From Ixodes scapularis (taxonomy: Eukaryota > Arthropoda > Arachnida > Ixodida > Ixodidae): a DNA stretch of 64,000 nucleotides. Positions 43,978 through 56,389 of this stretch are shown here, piece by piece. The first letter of the stretch is position 1. Each line of letters begins with the position of its first letter. The stretch covers positions 194,755,027-194,819,026 of the forward strand of contig NW_024609857.1 in assembly GCF_016920785.2 (NCBI RefSeq), in the 5' to 3' direction. A model generated the notes under the pieces. That model did no database searches, had not been told where the DNA came from, and saw only the letters and a list, made by a program, of their open reading frames with translations. The position numbers and the translations under genes are program-made.

Positions 43978-46015
43978 CATACATAAATGGTGGTTTAAAT
44001 ATGGTCCTCGTTGTTTGACGACGACCTTAAACAAATCACTTTTATCTAGAGACGTCTGAAGTATGCAAGGTTCTGTATTTCTGAATGCATCTATTTTATA
44101 AGACGCTGTATAATTAATTATAAGTGTATGGGCATTTAGGGAGCATTAATTTTTTTAGACTGTTCAAACTATAGTTTATACAAAGTACTGCTCAAGTTGG
44201 TTTTATAATTTGCAATACCAAAGCGGTTCCAACAAATATATGAAACCAAAAGCCAAGACAATAGATGGCTTTCCTGGGTAGAAAAGGCAAAAAAAAACAA
44301 AAAAAAAAACTCTTTGCTTGTTTGCAAGGGAACATTAAACACCAGCAAGTATTTTTTTTTCATATTGAAATTAATACTTGCATAAAAATATTGTAGTCAA
44401 GCCAGAAACACCGTCTTCACAAGATTGTGAAAGTCCAAATTTATTCAAGGTATGTTTACTCATTACTGGAACCAGTCAAAACCTTTGAATGAGCAGTTTC
44501 TATCAGAGCGCGGAAGTTGTTTTAAGGGTGCTGACCAATTGATTATTCGGATGTCTTCACGGTATTGTCTGTGTCATTCATTCAAAGGACGTTCAGCTTG
44601 TTGCTTGACAGCATGTCCTACGAAATAGGGAAGTTGGATTGAGGATATTAACTGCAATTGCGGGACCGCATTTTTTTTTTGTGATGTAGAGATGAAGGGC
44701 GAGGATCAGATAGTTTGCTTTACAAAACCAATACAAATTGTTTGAATAGAAAATGTCGCTGCCACACGTTATTGTTAAGCCGCCCCAATTTTATTTTATT
44801 CTATTCATAATAAAGTGTTCTATCTTATTTGTCAACCATAGCTTAATCATGGTTAAAACTGCAGAAAAAAAAAAGAAAGAAACTGCGCCGTTAGTTATAC
44901 GGCTCCAGAAGCTGGATCAGTTGCACGATAGCTCGTGCAACATTCAGCTCCCCAAAATCATTGCACATCTTCTGTGGCACTTTCACTGAGCTCTTTTGCT
45001 GCAGACAGAAAGACGCAAAAAAAGCTCGATGGATCTTTCAATAGAAGCGTTCACTGCTGTTTGGGCATTTCGCATGAGCACACTCTGGCTCGCTAAAGTC
45101 GTAAGCTCGTGCTAACCCGGCTGTAGTTTTTGTAAACAATGCCCTACCCATATAATTTATGTACAGGATGTGCATAAATGTTTACAAACAGGCGTCCGTT
45201 TGTGTAAACCCATGCAAACAGTTGCCTCAGAATGTGTCTGGCCAACCATTTACATTAATAAACTTGTTGCATAAATAATTAGGTCTAAATGTTGTTGCTG
45301 CAAAGGGCTTGAAAATGAAATCTAAAAACATTACTCCAAAGCAGGTGCTCGGGGATACAGATGTGCCGAATAATTACAACACCTAAAATCTTAATCTAAA
45401 TTCTAAAGCAACCTCTGTGTTGTAGATTCGTATCTTGTTCCAGCAGAGCCAGCCCGATTTTCCTCGAAATGTTCTTCGGTATGCTGCAATACATAAAAAC
45501 AAGAAATCAGAACCCCGAATGCTTATCAACGTTATGTGGATCATGTTTTGAACTGTTTGCTAAAACCGGCCTAATGAACTACAATTGGAAACTCGGTCAG
45601 ATTAGTCAATTTAACAAATTTAAAGTATATGTAGCACCACTGAAAATGTTCCACCATCCTTTTGATTAAGGTTACCCTGCGAAACTCTGTCAGCTAGATT
45701 ATCAATTTAACAAAACTATAGGCAGCACCACTGAAAAGCTTCCACAATTCTTGTGATTAAGATGTGCCAGCAAAAGCGTTTCATATGTGCAGCCAGCACA
45801 TGAAAAGTGATTTACTCTGCTACTGGACAAAATCCAGCAACTGCGTTCTCCAAATGACATGCGTAGCTTCAAGCATCGGTTCCACAGCTCATAAAGGTTG
45901 TTCAAATTTAACACTTCCATTAGGGCACCCAAATAGAAAGTCTCAAGAAGCAATTATAAAGTTACTACCAGGCCGAAGTTGTAGTACATAAATACTTGCA
46001 CAGATTTCAAATTAT
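43978..46015. other. AT-rich DNA without a recognised gene
   Basis: Short frames only. A two-unit repeat of about 104 bp occupies roughly 45585-45765 (AG.AGCACCACTGAAAA.TTCCAC twice). Nothing else identified. Confidence 0.4.
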
Positions 46016-46333
46016 GTTAATAATAATAATAATAATAATAACAAATTTATTTCGGATATCTTCAATACAGAATAAAGTAACGGGTCTGTCGAAGCCAGTG
46101 AAGGCTTGAGGGACAGAACCCAACAAGTCAAATGACACAAATTGCAAAGAAGTCATAGGAACACATAGGAAGCAAAAAGCTATGACAGTAATTTTAGTCA
46201 AATAATCAGTCAAAATAACAGTGGAAAAATTAAAAAGAAAACACACAACGAGCAGTAATGAACAGAACTCTACAACAAAATTACACTGAGAAATTGTTCA
46301 ACAATTTTTTTCAATTTTCTCTTAGTGGTAGCT

Positions 46334-49132
46334 TTAAAAAAAGGAATCAGGGAGTCTATTAAATATATATGGCACATAGTAGGAACGAACTCGTTTACCA
46401 TATCTCGTATAACACCGGGGGGTTATGAAACGCTCTGAGCTACGCAAATCCCTGCTAGACACAAGGGGATTCTTGAAATCATTACACCAAAAATGAGAGA
46501 TCACAACACATTGAAGATGGAGTGAACGAAAGTTCGGCAACTGTAAAGCCGCGAAGATGTCTGCACCTAATGGAAGATCGAAATGATACCCAATGCTTTT
46601 TAACAAACTTTTAAGAATTCTGTCAATTTTTGTTTTCCAAGCTTCTGCGCAGTTACCAAATAATGTGATTCCATATCTGAGAACGCTATAAGCAAGAGCA
46701 TATGTAATTGATTTTCTTACGGCAAATGTAATAAATATCTTATTGTTATAAAGTAAGCGGCTGACGGATCGAAGCTTTCCAGATACATACAAATGCGTTG
46801 TCCATGATAAATCTGAATAAAAAAGTATGCCTAAGTACTTTACGGTCTCAACGTATTTTAGGGGGGCACACGTACAATCTTGGCAGTTGGATCTGTGCAA
46901 AACAAGAGATTCGTCCAAATTCACTTGCTTTAACGGATTCCTGAAGCAAACAAGTCTAGTTTTAGATGCGTCAACAGTGATAAAATTCTCAAAAAACCAA
47001 TCCATTATTCGCGTGGCGTCGTGTTGCAGCGCGCGTACAGCTTGGTGGTAATTGATGTGACTAGAAACAAGTAAGGTATCATCCGCATATTGGTAAATTT
47101 TGCAACTAGTAAGCTTGGTTGAGATATCATTAACAAAAAGATTAAATAACAAAGGTGACAAAATTGACCCTTGTGGCACACCAGCTTTTAACCTAACCCG
47201 ATCACTTTTAAAGTTTCCCATAGATACAACTTGAGTACGATCAAGAAAGAAATTTTGAAGTAAGGAAAAAAATGGTCCACGGAAGTCGTAGCTGTGCAGT
47301 TTAAAAAGTAGTACTTTGTGACTAACCGTGTCAAAGGCCTTTGCAACATCTAAAAAAATAGCACATGAATATAAATTTTGTTCAAAAGCCCGATGTAAAA
47401 GGTCAGAAAAATTTTCAAGCAGAGGTTGGGTGCCCTTCCCAGTGACAAACCATACTGGTTTGGAGAGAGCAGGTTTGACTTTTCAATAAAGCCGGACATC
47501 ACAATATAGAGATGTTTTTCTAAAATTTCGCCAATGCAAGGCAAGATGGAGATTGGGCGATAACATTCTTTTTTTTTCCGGAGCTCCTCCTTTAAAAATT
47601 GGTTTAACAAGAGCGGTCTTTAAGTCATTGGGAATTACACCAGAATCAAGAATCTCATTAACTATGGTGAGAAGCACGTATTGAATATGACTAACGTTGC
47701 GGCGGAGGTCAATAATACGAATGTCATCAATACCAGGACACTTATTGCATTTTAAAGAAAACAAAATTGAGCGCAGTGTGTCCATAGTGAGAAGAGGAAG
47801 AAACGCAGACTTAGACATACCATTAATAAAACTCGAGTTCAAAGCTATAAAGTTATCATCTCTTGCAATGCCGGATGAAGTAGAGAAAAGCTTGTTGAAG
47901 TCGTTGACAACAGATTGAAGATCGGAATCAAAGTGTTGTTGAAGAAAGTCAAGGAGAGATTTTTTCGTTCCGTGTCCTCTAAAAGAGTTAATCAACTTCC
48001 ATGTTTCACGTGCATTCAATCGTAATTCATAAAACTTTTTCTGAAAGTAGCGTCGTTTAGCAGACCTAACGATCGCATTGGCTTTGTTTCGAGCGCTTCG
48101 AAACTGTACTCTTAGTTCCGCGTTTTTTGGGGCATGACGGCAACGTAGCCACGACACATCCTTTTCCTTGATTGCAGTCATGATGTCAGTATTAAACCAA
48201 GGCTTATCAGATCGTCGCTTGAATTTGATATTTTTTCTTGAGGTACTATAAAATGATTGAAACATCGCAGCAAAGGCACTGTAAACTTGGTGGGGTTCGA
48301 CGGTCATTAGAAATTCACTCCAGTCAAAGGCAGAGACCAAAGCATCAGATGTAACTGTATCTATAATGGAGACATACGAAGAATCGCGCCTTGATATCTG
48401 CTCTTCACCTACTGGTACATCTAGACGACAGCCTGTGAAGTATAGGTCGGATAGTTTTTGAGTAATTACGGCAGATTTTACTGATATATCAGGGGCCCGA
48501 ATATTTATGTGATCAGTGCAGAAAGTTACTAACCGTCCAACCAGCAGTTCTTCTCTATTGGGTAGGGTGATAGTATTTTCAATGCCATATTCTGACAGCA
48601 GTGTCAAATAATCGCAGACTATCGATTTATTTGGTTTAAGAGTATCAATGTTTAAATCGCCTACCATGCAAAATTGTCCTTCCGAGCGAAACTTGTCTAG
48701 CACGACATCTAGTTCAGTAAGAAAAAGCGAAACGTTTTCTGAAGGAGGCCTGTAGACCGGGAGCAAGAATATGGAGAAGCCAGGCAGAGAAATGTGAAAA
48801 GCTAGTGATTCAGCATGAGCCAGATTTACGTTCTGACTCACCGGTAACCACTTATCTTTAATGTATATTGCAATACCACCGCCTCTACCATGGTCACGGG
48901 TGTGAAGGAACTCCCTATAACCATTTAAAATATATTGATTGCTTTGCAAAGATGAAACACCAATTTCAGTTAGAACGAAAACATCTATAGATCCGTTTAG
49001 GTTACTTATTAGAGCACGGAACTCGTCCCAGTGTTTACGCAAACTTCTACCATTTACGTGTATAATCGTGAAAGTGTTATCAGAAACAGGTCCCAATAGT
49101 TGATTAAATAAATAAAAATTTGGAACCGACAA
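46334..49132 (-). pseudogene. LINE ORF2: AP-type endonuclease plus reverse transcriptase, two frameshifts
   Basis: The N-terminal endonuclease shows HVNGRSLRKH, LTEIGV, RGGGIAIYI, VYRPPS and GDLNID, followed by an altered FCTDHIN where SLIDHI is usual. The linker has NDFNKLFS. The RT has KCPGIDDI, KPIFKGG, YRPISILPC, IFLDVAKAFDTV, KAGVPQGSILSPLLFN and the catalytic YADDTLL, then VKYLGILF and YYVPYIFNRLP at the end. Two frameshifts break it: one at the A9 run near 47570 and another near 47460. The pieces are 47483-49132, 47350-47610 and 46334-47221 (open further upstream to about 47460). All catalytic blocks survive, so decay is light. Confidence 0.88.
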
Positions 49133-49171
49133 ACAAATGGTTATGCTTTAGACCAGTTGCACTAGATCCTT

Positions 49172-50216
49172 TTATGTGTTAACGCGAACGACTGGCGAGT
49201 CTTCGGCTTTCTTTGCGTAAATCTTAGAGTTCTTTGTCCAAACAAACCGGTATCCATGTTTTTTGCCTTGAGTTCCCGCCAGCCAAAAAAGCTCTTTATT
49301 CGCTGGTGTAAGGTTGTCATTGAAGAATAAGTTCGGTTGATTTTCAGACCGGCACAGTTTGCGTAGCCTTCCACGTGCAGACATCCAAGAGTTCTTTATG
49401 GCGACAGAGGTGAAATTTATCAGAACTGTTGGAACTGAGTCAGGTTTTTTTGTAAGGCGATGAATTGCCAGAATGTCCGAAGGCTGAGGTGTTGGAACAT
49501 CAAGCTTTTGAGATAGGTCGTTCATGATTTGCATCAGATCCTCGCCATGAACAAAGGGAAGACCGTGTAACTCCATATTGCAACGGCGACTGTACTGGTG
49601 CGTGTCATTGAGCTCTTCTTTCAGTCGCTCAATTGTGTCAGCCTGATGTTCCATTGTTGCCCTGACTGTGTCCACCTCCTGTTGTAAATCCTTCACAGCT
49701 TCCTCATTGGTCATTGCCATAGCGAGCACGGAATCGTATTTTAGGCTAAAAGAGTCAACGGTCATTGGTAATCCTTCGACCGTGCTGCGCAGTTCATCGA
49801 CGGCTGGTCTTAGAGCCGGCCAGCAACTGATCCACCTTAGATGGAAGGGGCAGAAGGGTATCAACACTAGTCTTCAACGAAAGAAGCTGGTTAAGCGTAG
49901 CGCTGATCGAAGCCAGCTGACTGGTAACAGAAGCGCAATCTACAAGTTCCTGTCTGCTCACGTCGGCGTTGCCGGAATCCTCTAGTGAGCAGTTACCAGC
50001 AGTCCCTGAGACTGTTCGGATCTCGCCTGTATGGATCTCGCCGGTTCGGCAAGTGGGACATTTCCATGTTTCTCGTCTAGCAGCGCCCATTCCCGCAAAA
50101 GTCCCATCCCCTACACCGGAGCAGGGTTTACCAAGGTGGTAGCCATTCCGACAAGATGCACATGTCAAAAACCTTCCGTCCGCCGGCAGAGCGCGAACGC
50201 ATTTGATACAATTCAT
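49172..50216 (-). pseudogene. LINE ORF1: PHD-type finger, coiled coil, RRM-like domain; one frameshift
   Basis: It begins MNCIKCVRALPADGRFLTC, continuing with a C..C, H, C and WKCPTCR set that forms a PHD-type zinc finger (first ~60 residues). A region of hydrophobic heptads (VTSQLASISATLNQLLSL; VKDLQQEVDTVRATMEHQ) suggests a coiled coil. NMELHGLP and the following ~130 residues, with LINFTS, FFNDNLTPANKELFW and YRFVWTKNSKIYAKK, look like the RRM-like and C-terminal parts of LINE ORF1 proteins. Two overlapping frames (49794-50216 and 49172-49867) show a frameshift near 49810. Such proteins coat LINE RNA. Confidence 0.78.
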
Positions 50217-51070
50217 TATGTTGAGTACAGTAGCTATGAAACTATATCAGAACTATGACAACTGAAAAGTCGCAATCAACTGTTTATGGCGAAAAAAGGC
50301 AAAATTGAAAGGAAAGTGAACTCTAATCTCACCTATGTCCTGTGCAGCGCTTAGCACGCGAAAACAATTCGCCACTGTAACTCCGCGCTCAGTTCATGTG
50401 GCTGTCTCGTGCTGGAATGGAGCGTCGTGTCCCACCCGTGAATCTGTACGACACAGAGATTCAATGGGTGAGAACTGTAGATCCTTGCCCGGCGTCTTGG
50501 AAAAGGTTTCCGTATCTCTCGTTCCCATGTCTTGTCCCGTTAGTCGATCTGAGTACTGGAGCTCATTCAAGAAGAAAGACGTAGAGCTGGCAGCGTGAAA
50601 ACAGGTCGGCCGGGTAATGTTGTGGAGGCTTGACTGGGAGCCGACAGCCGATCGAGGCGATGGAGGCCTTGTAAGGAGCAATGAATGTGTCCGGGATCAC
50701 AGAGGGCTTGACTTGCGTCTCGGATGGTTTGTCCGCCGTTGGTAAGCTTTCTCTGCTCTGTGCTGCACACCCGTGTCACGTGCGGAGCCCTGATGTATTG
50801 GGCAGGCTGCCACGAGATACGTCGCTCACCGTGAAAATCGTCGTGCCAGGCAAGCTCGCGCACGACGGGCGTTCCAGAAACCGAGCCAGGCGAAGACGCG
50901 AAGGCACTTAGGCCTACCTGGTACGTTGCTGTCGAGAAGAAACGTTGGGGACCCAATCTTGGTCAAAGGCGGTGCCAGTGAAGACGCGGGGGGACCATCA
51001 ACGCCACAGACCGCTCGTTGGCGCCGGATGTCTCGATTTGAAGTGATTACGAGTAGAAACTTTTAGAGCA
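50217..51070 (-). other. Probable 5' UTR of the LINE, GC-moderate
   Basis: Upstream of ORF1 on the minus strand. A 129-codon minus-strand frame (50567-50956) starting MGPQRFFSTATYQVG has no known motif. The 5' edge of the LINE is not defined, and the (TAA)n tract at 51076 lies just beyond. Confidence 0.35.
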
Positions 51071-51073
51071 GTC

Positions 51074-51075
<2 letters not shown>

Positions 51076-51129
<54 letters not shown>

Positions 51130-51150
51130 GTTTTATTAACACAAGATCAT
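51076..51150 (-). repeat. (TAA)n tract with a LINE 3'-end-like sequence
   Basis: About 50 bases of ATA/TAA repeats are followed by TAGTTTTATTAACACAAG. That order resembles the 3' tails at 46018 and 62216 (TAATTTTATTGC...), so it may be an extremely 5'-truncated LINE copy in minus orientation. Confidence 0.5.
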
Positions 51151-51502
51151 GCACATACATTGATTACTGCCTCACGAAAGCACTTGCTTGCTCGTGTGTG
51201 AGAACAGGCAGCTCATAAAAGAAAAGCAAATGCACGACAGGTTGTCGTGCATCGGCTTCTCCGTGCACTGTTTTGTAAGCCGCTATAGAAAAACCCGTCG
51301 TGCATCGGCTTCCAAACGTTTTGTATGTCAAACGGAAGTGTTTTTGGACCACAATATAAAATTTCACAGACATAACCAAACTAGGACTTTATAAGAAAAT
51401 TACAGGAGGACGCCTAAGCTTCGCCTTTAAGAGTGCAACTCGATAGCTAAATATAAATCCCGCTCGTGCCCAAGCCGTTCAATCGTGTCTGCGTGGCCTG
51501 AT

Positions 51503-51632
51503 CAGGGGCGGATTTAGAGGGGGGGTCCGGATGTCCTGACCCCCCTCTTGATTTTTACATGTGTAAAATTTAGGGCGTAAAACAAGGGAGAGGAGGAGGG
51601 GGTTCCTAAACTTATGGTACGCTGACCAAAAC

Positions 51633-51663
<31 letters not shown>

Positions 51664-51689
51664 ACAGGAAATTCCTGCATCCGCCCCTG
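51503..51689. mobile_element. Poly-G/C hAT-type MITE, 187 bp
   Basis: The ends CAGGGGCGGATTTAG and, reversed, CAGGGGCGGATGCAG are flanked by GGCCTGAT at 51495-51502 and 51690-51697. The interior has GGGGGGG near the left and a C-run of about 27 near the right, so the two sides could pair. CAGGGGCGGAT is a typical hAT terminus. Confidence 0.9.
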
Positions 51690-51847
51690 GGCCTGATCGC
51701 ACGTGCCGAACGCGCAAGACGTTCGAAACGTGAGCTCCGAGGAGCGTCTACAACGGCCCTTGCAGGCCGTGTTTTTTTATTTTTGATTCTTTATTTACTG
51801 ATGAGTACCAGGTTGCACTGCCACCACTACCTCGTGGTGCACTTGCC

Positions 51848-52120
51848 ATGGACACTGTACTTCTGTACTGTGACGTCAAGGGCTGCCCGTGCAGGATTAC
51901 AGACTTCAAACGAGAGCTGGAACGCCTGGACCTCCTCAGAGAAGTGGCTTCGATAGGAGCATACCAGATGAATCACGTCTGGATCATCACCCTGCGATCG
52001 TCAGCGGCTACGCACAAGTTATTTTCTGTCAAGTTAAAGTCAAAGACAGACGCTGCCTCATCACTGACCCGAGCAATGCTGAAGTGAGATTTAAGGCCAC
52101 GGTCCCACTGAATGTGGCAG
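51848..52120 (+). pseudogene. Retrotransposon ORF1-like fragment (copy 1)
   Basis: MDTVLLYCDVKGCPCRITDF and ELERLDLLREVASIGAYQMN, then VWIITLRSSAATHKL. After a one-base shift near 52030 it gives VKVKDRRCLITDPSNAEVRFK. I associate this opening with an abundant ORF1-type nucleic-acid-binding protein of tick retrotransposons that ends in CCHC knuckles. The knuckles are missing here, so the fragment is 3'-truncated. A related piece lies at 56880-57066. Confidence 0.55.
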
Positions 52121-52129
52121 TTTGGGTAC

Positions 52130-53260
52130 TTTTTGGCAGGTCGTTACTCATCTCCTCTTAAGTACTGCTTTGTGGATTGATGTCATTCGAAAGGCAATGC
52201 AATCCTCTTTCACTTGATATTATGTATGTGTTGGTTTTTACTGTTCATGCGCGCTTGTAGCGTTGCGAATATGATGGCGCGGACCCTCACTTGCTCCGCT
52301 AGTTCATGTTTTGTGAACGATCCATTAAAGATAGCACGGTTCCAATATAGCAGTGTTGTTAAGATGATGTTGGAGCGGAATGTAACGATACACTTTTTTG
52401 GTATTCGCACTACTTTGTTTTTTTCATCCCTCCAAATATTGCCCTAAAATTGTCATTTTTTAGCACAAATATGTTTTTAATGACAAGCGCTAGCGCAATG
52501 AAATTAGCTACAGATGTAGTGCTTATAATTGGTAATATGCAGAAAAAAAATTAATCTTGTGTACATTTTTTTTGTTTCGATATTTTATATCAAACGTAGC
52601 ACTTCCTTGTGCTTCGAGTCATGGTACTTCAAATGCCGCTGAGGAAATAATTAAACTATCATAAAATCTTTTATAACATTTAGAGCTATAATGGTTGCCC
52701 AAGAGGTGGACGATGGCTTTTTTAATTTTCGAAGTCATAACGCTCCAGGAGCCCTTCAAACTTACCTGTTTTTGACGCATATCTTTTTTGGACATCAAAC
52801 AGATTTATTGGCATCTAATAACATTTATTGTTTGGAATAGATATACATTGTGATGTATTTAATTTTCACAATGATCTTGCTTTGGTTTCTTAATTGGTGT
52901 AGAGCTTAGCTAAATTTAAAAACAATTAAAAACTGTTTGGGTGTTTTGTTGCGCTACCTGGCGGATGCCAGACAAACTGCTGATTTCTAGTGTTCAAAAA
53001 ATTTCCGAGGGCGGCGTTGGCGTCTTTATCATCATCAATCTCCGTGTCTTTTTACCTTCACATTTAAAAAAAAAATATATTCGAAGATTTACTATCGATA
53101 AATGAATGGTTTAAGTGCTGGGTCAGGTTAATAAATCTAAGACAAATAATTACACACGCGTAGCGTGATATAATGTGTTCATTATTCGATATGATTGAAA
53201 TCAATAAACAATAAAGACGAAGAGGAAAATAATACACCCGAGTTCACTTCATGCCTGGAG
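52130..53260. other. AT-rich DNA without a recognised gene
   Basis: Only short frames and A/T runs. No element boundary seen. Confidence 0.4.
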
Positions 53261-53261
53261 T

Positions 53262-53993
53262 CACTAAATGAGCTTTAAGTATCGGCACTCCGTTCCCCGA
53301 AATTGTTTTGGGCGCCGCCATTTCGGGTCTTGTTCAGAGCAAACGCAACTGCCGATCGTCATGATCCAAAAGTACAACTTCCTCAGCATTAGATGCGGCG
53401 CTAGGAAGCTGATGCAATATTGCAATGCTTTGTCGCGGGTTGTTTAAACATTTGTGGGGGACGGAAAAGCGTTTCCTGTGATTTTAGATAATGCTTCAGG
53501 TAACTGGCTACCATGATTTTAAGCCAAAATATGGCCAAGTGTCGTTAGTCTGAACCGTAGCCAATTTACTGGCACAAGCGGGAACAATAAGGAAGAGGCA
53601 GGTGTCAAAAGGTAGTGGCTTGTGAAATCCACGGGGCTTACGTCATGGCCCCGCCAGGTATTACAAGCCTCTTGAACAAGAGCATGAATAGTGTCATTAA
53701 ATAGGCTACGCGTCAGAGTAGCGACGCTTGGCCATATTGTGGCTTAAAATCATGGTTGCCAGGTATTTGAAGCTTTATCTGAAATCACAAAAAACGCTTT
53801 TCCGTCCTCTACTTTAAACAGTGTGCGACAAAGCAAAGCAAAATTACATGAGCTTCCTAACACCGAATCTAATGCTGAGGATGTCGCACTTTTGAATCAT
53901 GACGATCGACAGTTGCGCCTGCTCTGCACAAGCACCAGAATGTTGGCGTTCACAAAACTGTCGGGGAAAAGAGTGCCGATACTCTAAGCGCAG
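53262..53993. repeat. Large foldback, arms ~285 bp
   Basis: The left arm AGTATCGGCACTCCGTTCCC through CCTCAGCATTAGAT, GGACGGAAAAGCGTTT and CATGATTTTAAGCCA to about 53560 is matched inverted by the right arm about 53705-53990. By eye it is roughly 80% identical. The spacer is about 140 bp. No coding content and no clear target duplication. Confidence 0.85.
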
Positions 53994-54349
53994 TTAATTT
54001 ATTTGCTCTAGTTCCCGCGAATCCTTTTCCCTGACCGAAACTGAAAGTAAATATGAACAATACACCATTATTATAGCTTATTTAGTTATAACCAACTACA
54101 CATAATGAGAGGAGCGGCCGGGCAGGAGAAATGCGGGTTTTATGTGCGACCGTTCTAACCGTCTCAAAAGAGAGAACGCCCGAGCTTGCGCTGGTTTAAA
54201 AAAAGGCATCCTAAGAAAAGAGGCGGCACGCTGTGCTCTTTGTTATTATGCGTCTAATTGCAAATTGTTGTATGTATGTTTATACAGCCGGAAGTTAGTC
54301 CGCCATAGTGGGCGTCTGACTCTCAGCTGTAGATGAGCAATTTAGCCAG

Positions 54350-54554
54350 TGCGGTACAACCGCAAACCTGGGGTCTTTAACGTGCACCACGCAGTAGTAA
54401 TACACGACCGCACGCCGGTACGATGCTCTTCCAGATCGAAACGGACAGGGGCGTGGTGGCTTCTGCAGCGCGAGCTTTCGCGCTCCAAGTGCTCCGAGCT
54501 GGTGTGTGCTAGACCATGCACTCGGCCACCGACCCCCCCCCCCCCCCCCCCCCC
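54350..54554. repeat. Dispersed repeat ending in a C-tract
   Basis: CCTGGGGTCTTTAACGTGCA and CAGATCGAAACGGACAGGGG match 12623-12705. It runs into a C-run at 54533-54554. Probably an interspersed repeat family; class unknown. Confidence 0.45.
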
Positions 54555-54800
54555 TTGTGCGTCTAATTTATATACAAGTATAAGTATTTGAAGATCGACG
54601 ATGGACGTCGATCGTCTCGAGGTAATGTAACGTAATAACATTATATGAATAATAAACTTGTTGAAGGACTGAACGATACAGTTTTTCAATTCTTGGATTG
54701 TAATATGGCGGTAGCTTATTGTACTTACTGTTGATGAAGAGCAATATGAGGTGACGAGGTAATGATTAAATGATGAGGTTCTATAAGGACGACGACATTA

Positions 54801-55355
54801 GTGGGTGTCGAACCACAATGTACAGTGCCAGACTTGTTTCAAGCGTCGTGTACCCAAAGACTTTCTCCACCCGCAACAGAATATGGTAGAATCAATGAGG
54901 ATGCTGCTTTAAAACTGTACGTGGAACAGGAAAACTGCACTGTGCAGAAGTGCGGCTTATTCGTTAATAGGAGGGACGGATTTCTAGCAGAATTCCCTGA
55001 TTGACTACTTGGAACAAATGGTCTCGTTGGCGTAAAGTGTCCCTGTTCCAAAAGATTCTTGAAGCACACTTAAACCGCGAAAGAGTATGAGGCGAAAAAT
55101 AAAAAAAGTAGCCTGGTGTGTAAGGTCCAAATCACCCACCATAGCTTCTACTATCAAATACCATGGCAGTTACCCAATACACAAAGAGAGTTTTGTGATT
55201 TAGTTATATTTACACTCAAGGGCATTGATATCCAACTTATTCAGAGGGATGACATCTTCCGGTCAACCAACATAGAGCCTTTTCTACTCAAGTTTTACAT
55301 GGAAGGCCCGACTTCCGCTGAAATTCCTTACGTAGACGAGTTGTCCGATCGAATA
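54801..55355 (+). pseudogene. YqaJ-type exonuclease fragment
   Basis: The first frame reads LSPPATEYGRINEDAALKLYV, TVQKCGLFVNRRDGFLAEFPD and stop. It then continues LLGTNGLVGVKCPCSKRF. Further on, a shifted frame gives HHSFYYQIPWQL, REFCDLVIFT and IQRDDIF. This is the order of the YqaJ/lambda-exonuclease-like nuclease fold: Y/E helix, SPDG, E.KCP, then YYYQ.Q. Active-site damage is visible: SPDG is FPD plus a stop, and the E of E.K is G. In arthropods such genes travel with DNA transposons, so it is probably element-derived. Confidence 0.7.
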
Positions 55356-55399
55356 AACTGCAATTACCCCCCCCCCCCCCCCCCTCCCGATCTGGGAAT

Positions 55400-55930
55400 C
55401 TATCGATCTTCGTTCGTAAGCCATAGTATCATGAGATCGAGGGATGTGGCTCTTCGTCCGCCGAACATTGCTTCGGCGGGTGTTTTTACGTGTAAGATGA
55501 GACCGTCGCGTGCTGCTGGAACAACAATCTGGCGATTGTTCACTGAACTGGTTCTTCCGTAAGCTTCAAAAGGGCTTTTTTTTTTTTTTGTTTCGCACAA
55601 CATCTGTTCTGCATGCCCGCTAGTTGCAGGAAGGTATGGTGCACTAATGTGATGCCTGATGCCGGTTTTTTTCTTCAAAAACTTGTTTATTTTGTTTGAA
55701 GCAAGATTTGGCGCGTTATCAGAGAAAAGTATTTTCGGTAGGGCAAAAGTAGGTAAAAAAGAGACCGTATCAATGACGTGTTTGGACGTCGTGGCACTCA
55801 TCGTATAAACTTCCAGCCACTTAGAGTACGCATTGCCCATGACTCCGCAGATGCGGATACGTTTCGCCACCCACCGATTGAATAGTGGATCGTTTTCAGT
55901 TACTGTTCATGATGGCGTTGGACTCAAAGA
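55400..55930 (-). pseudogene. Retroelement integrase core fragment
   Basis: The minus strand reads WVAKRIRICGVMGNAYSKWL, EVYTMSATTSKHVID, LPKILFSDNAPNLAS, GIRHHISAPYLPATSG and HAEQMLCETKKK. YSKWLEV, SDN.P and P..SG.AE are the integrase blocks of Gypsy-type LTR elements. The first catalytic Asp appears lost (HID to RIC), while the second (SDN) and the Glu (GHAEQ) remain. It runs opposite to the YqaJ fragment and is separated from it by a C-tract at 55370-55386. Confidence 0.8.
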
Positions 55931-56349
55931 AGACTTCGAGTCTTTGCAGAAAGTTAGCCCAGGTGCCAGGACTTTTGTCGAAAGCGGTAAGTGTTCGAAA
56001 CGTCGACACCGTCGGTAGCCACGAGTTGTGCTTGACACTGGACACTTACCATTCGCTGAGAAGAAACTTGCTTGTTCGTCTGCCGCGAGTCGTCTGATAT
56101 CAGGTCATCACCGCAACACCATCCCCCAACAAAAACGCATGTCCATAGCTAGCACTCACGTGAACTTATAAATTCTCGAACGCTCATGACTTGCCGTCGC
56201 TAAACGCCGTTCATTCATAGCGTCTTCATTGCAAATAAACGTCTTCCCATATCTTCTGATGGTTTTCATCATATTCCTCCTAAGCTGTACTTACAACATT
56301 ATGTGTGTCGGTACTTCCGAAAATATTGCAACGGCGTTTGTTTTCTGGG

Positions 56350-56351
<2 letters not shown>

Positions 56352-56380
<29 letters not shown>
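56352..56380. repeat. C29 homopolymer
   Basis: A pure C-run between GGGAA and ATAATG with no recognised MITE ends. Confidence 0.85.
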
Positions 56381-56389
56381 ATAATGTAA

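Larger units (their letters stand above)
46018..50216 (-). mobile_element. Near-complete LINE (CR1-like group), minus strand
   Basis: A two-ORF non-LTR retrotransposon. ORF1 lies at 49172-50216, ORF2 at 46334-49132, and a short 3' UTR ends in a (TAA)n tail at 46018-46040. The gap between the two ORFs is 39 bp. A PHD-type finger in ORF1 together with EN and RT in ORF2 suits the CR1/L2/Daphne assemblage. Three or more single-base breaks stop it from coding as it stands. Confidence 0.82.
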
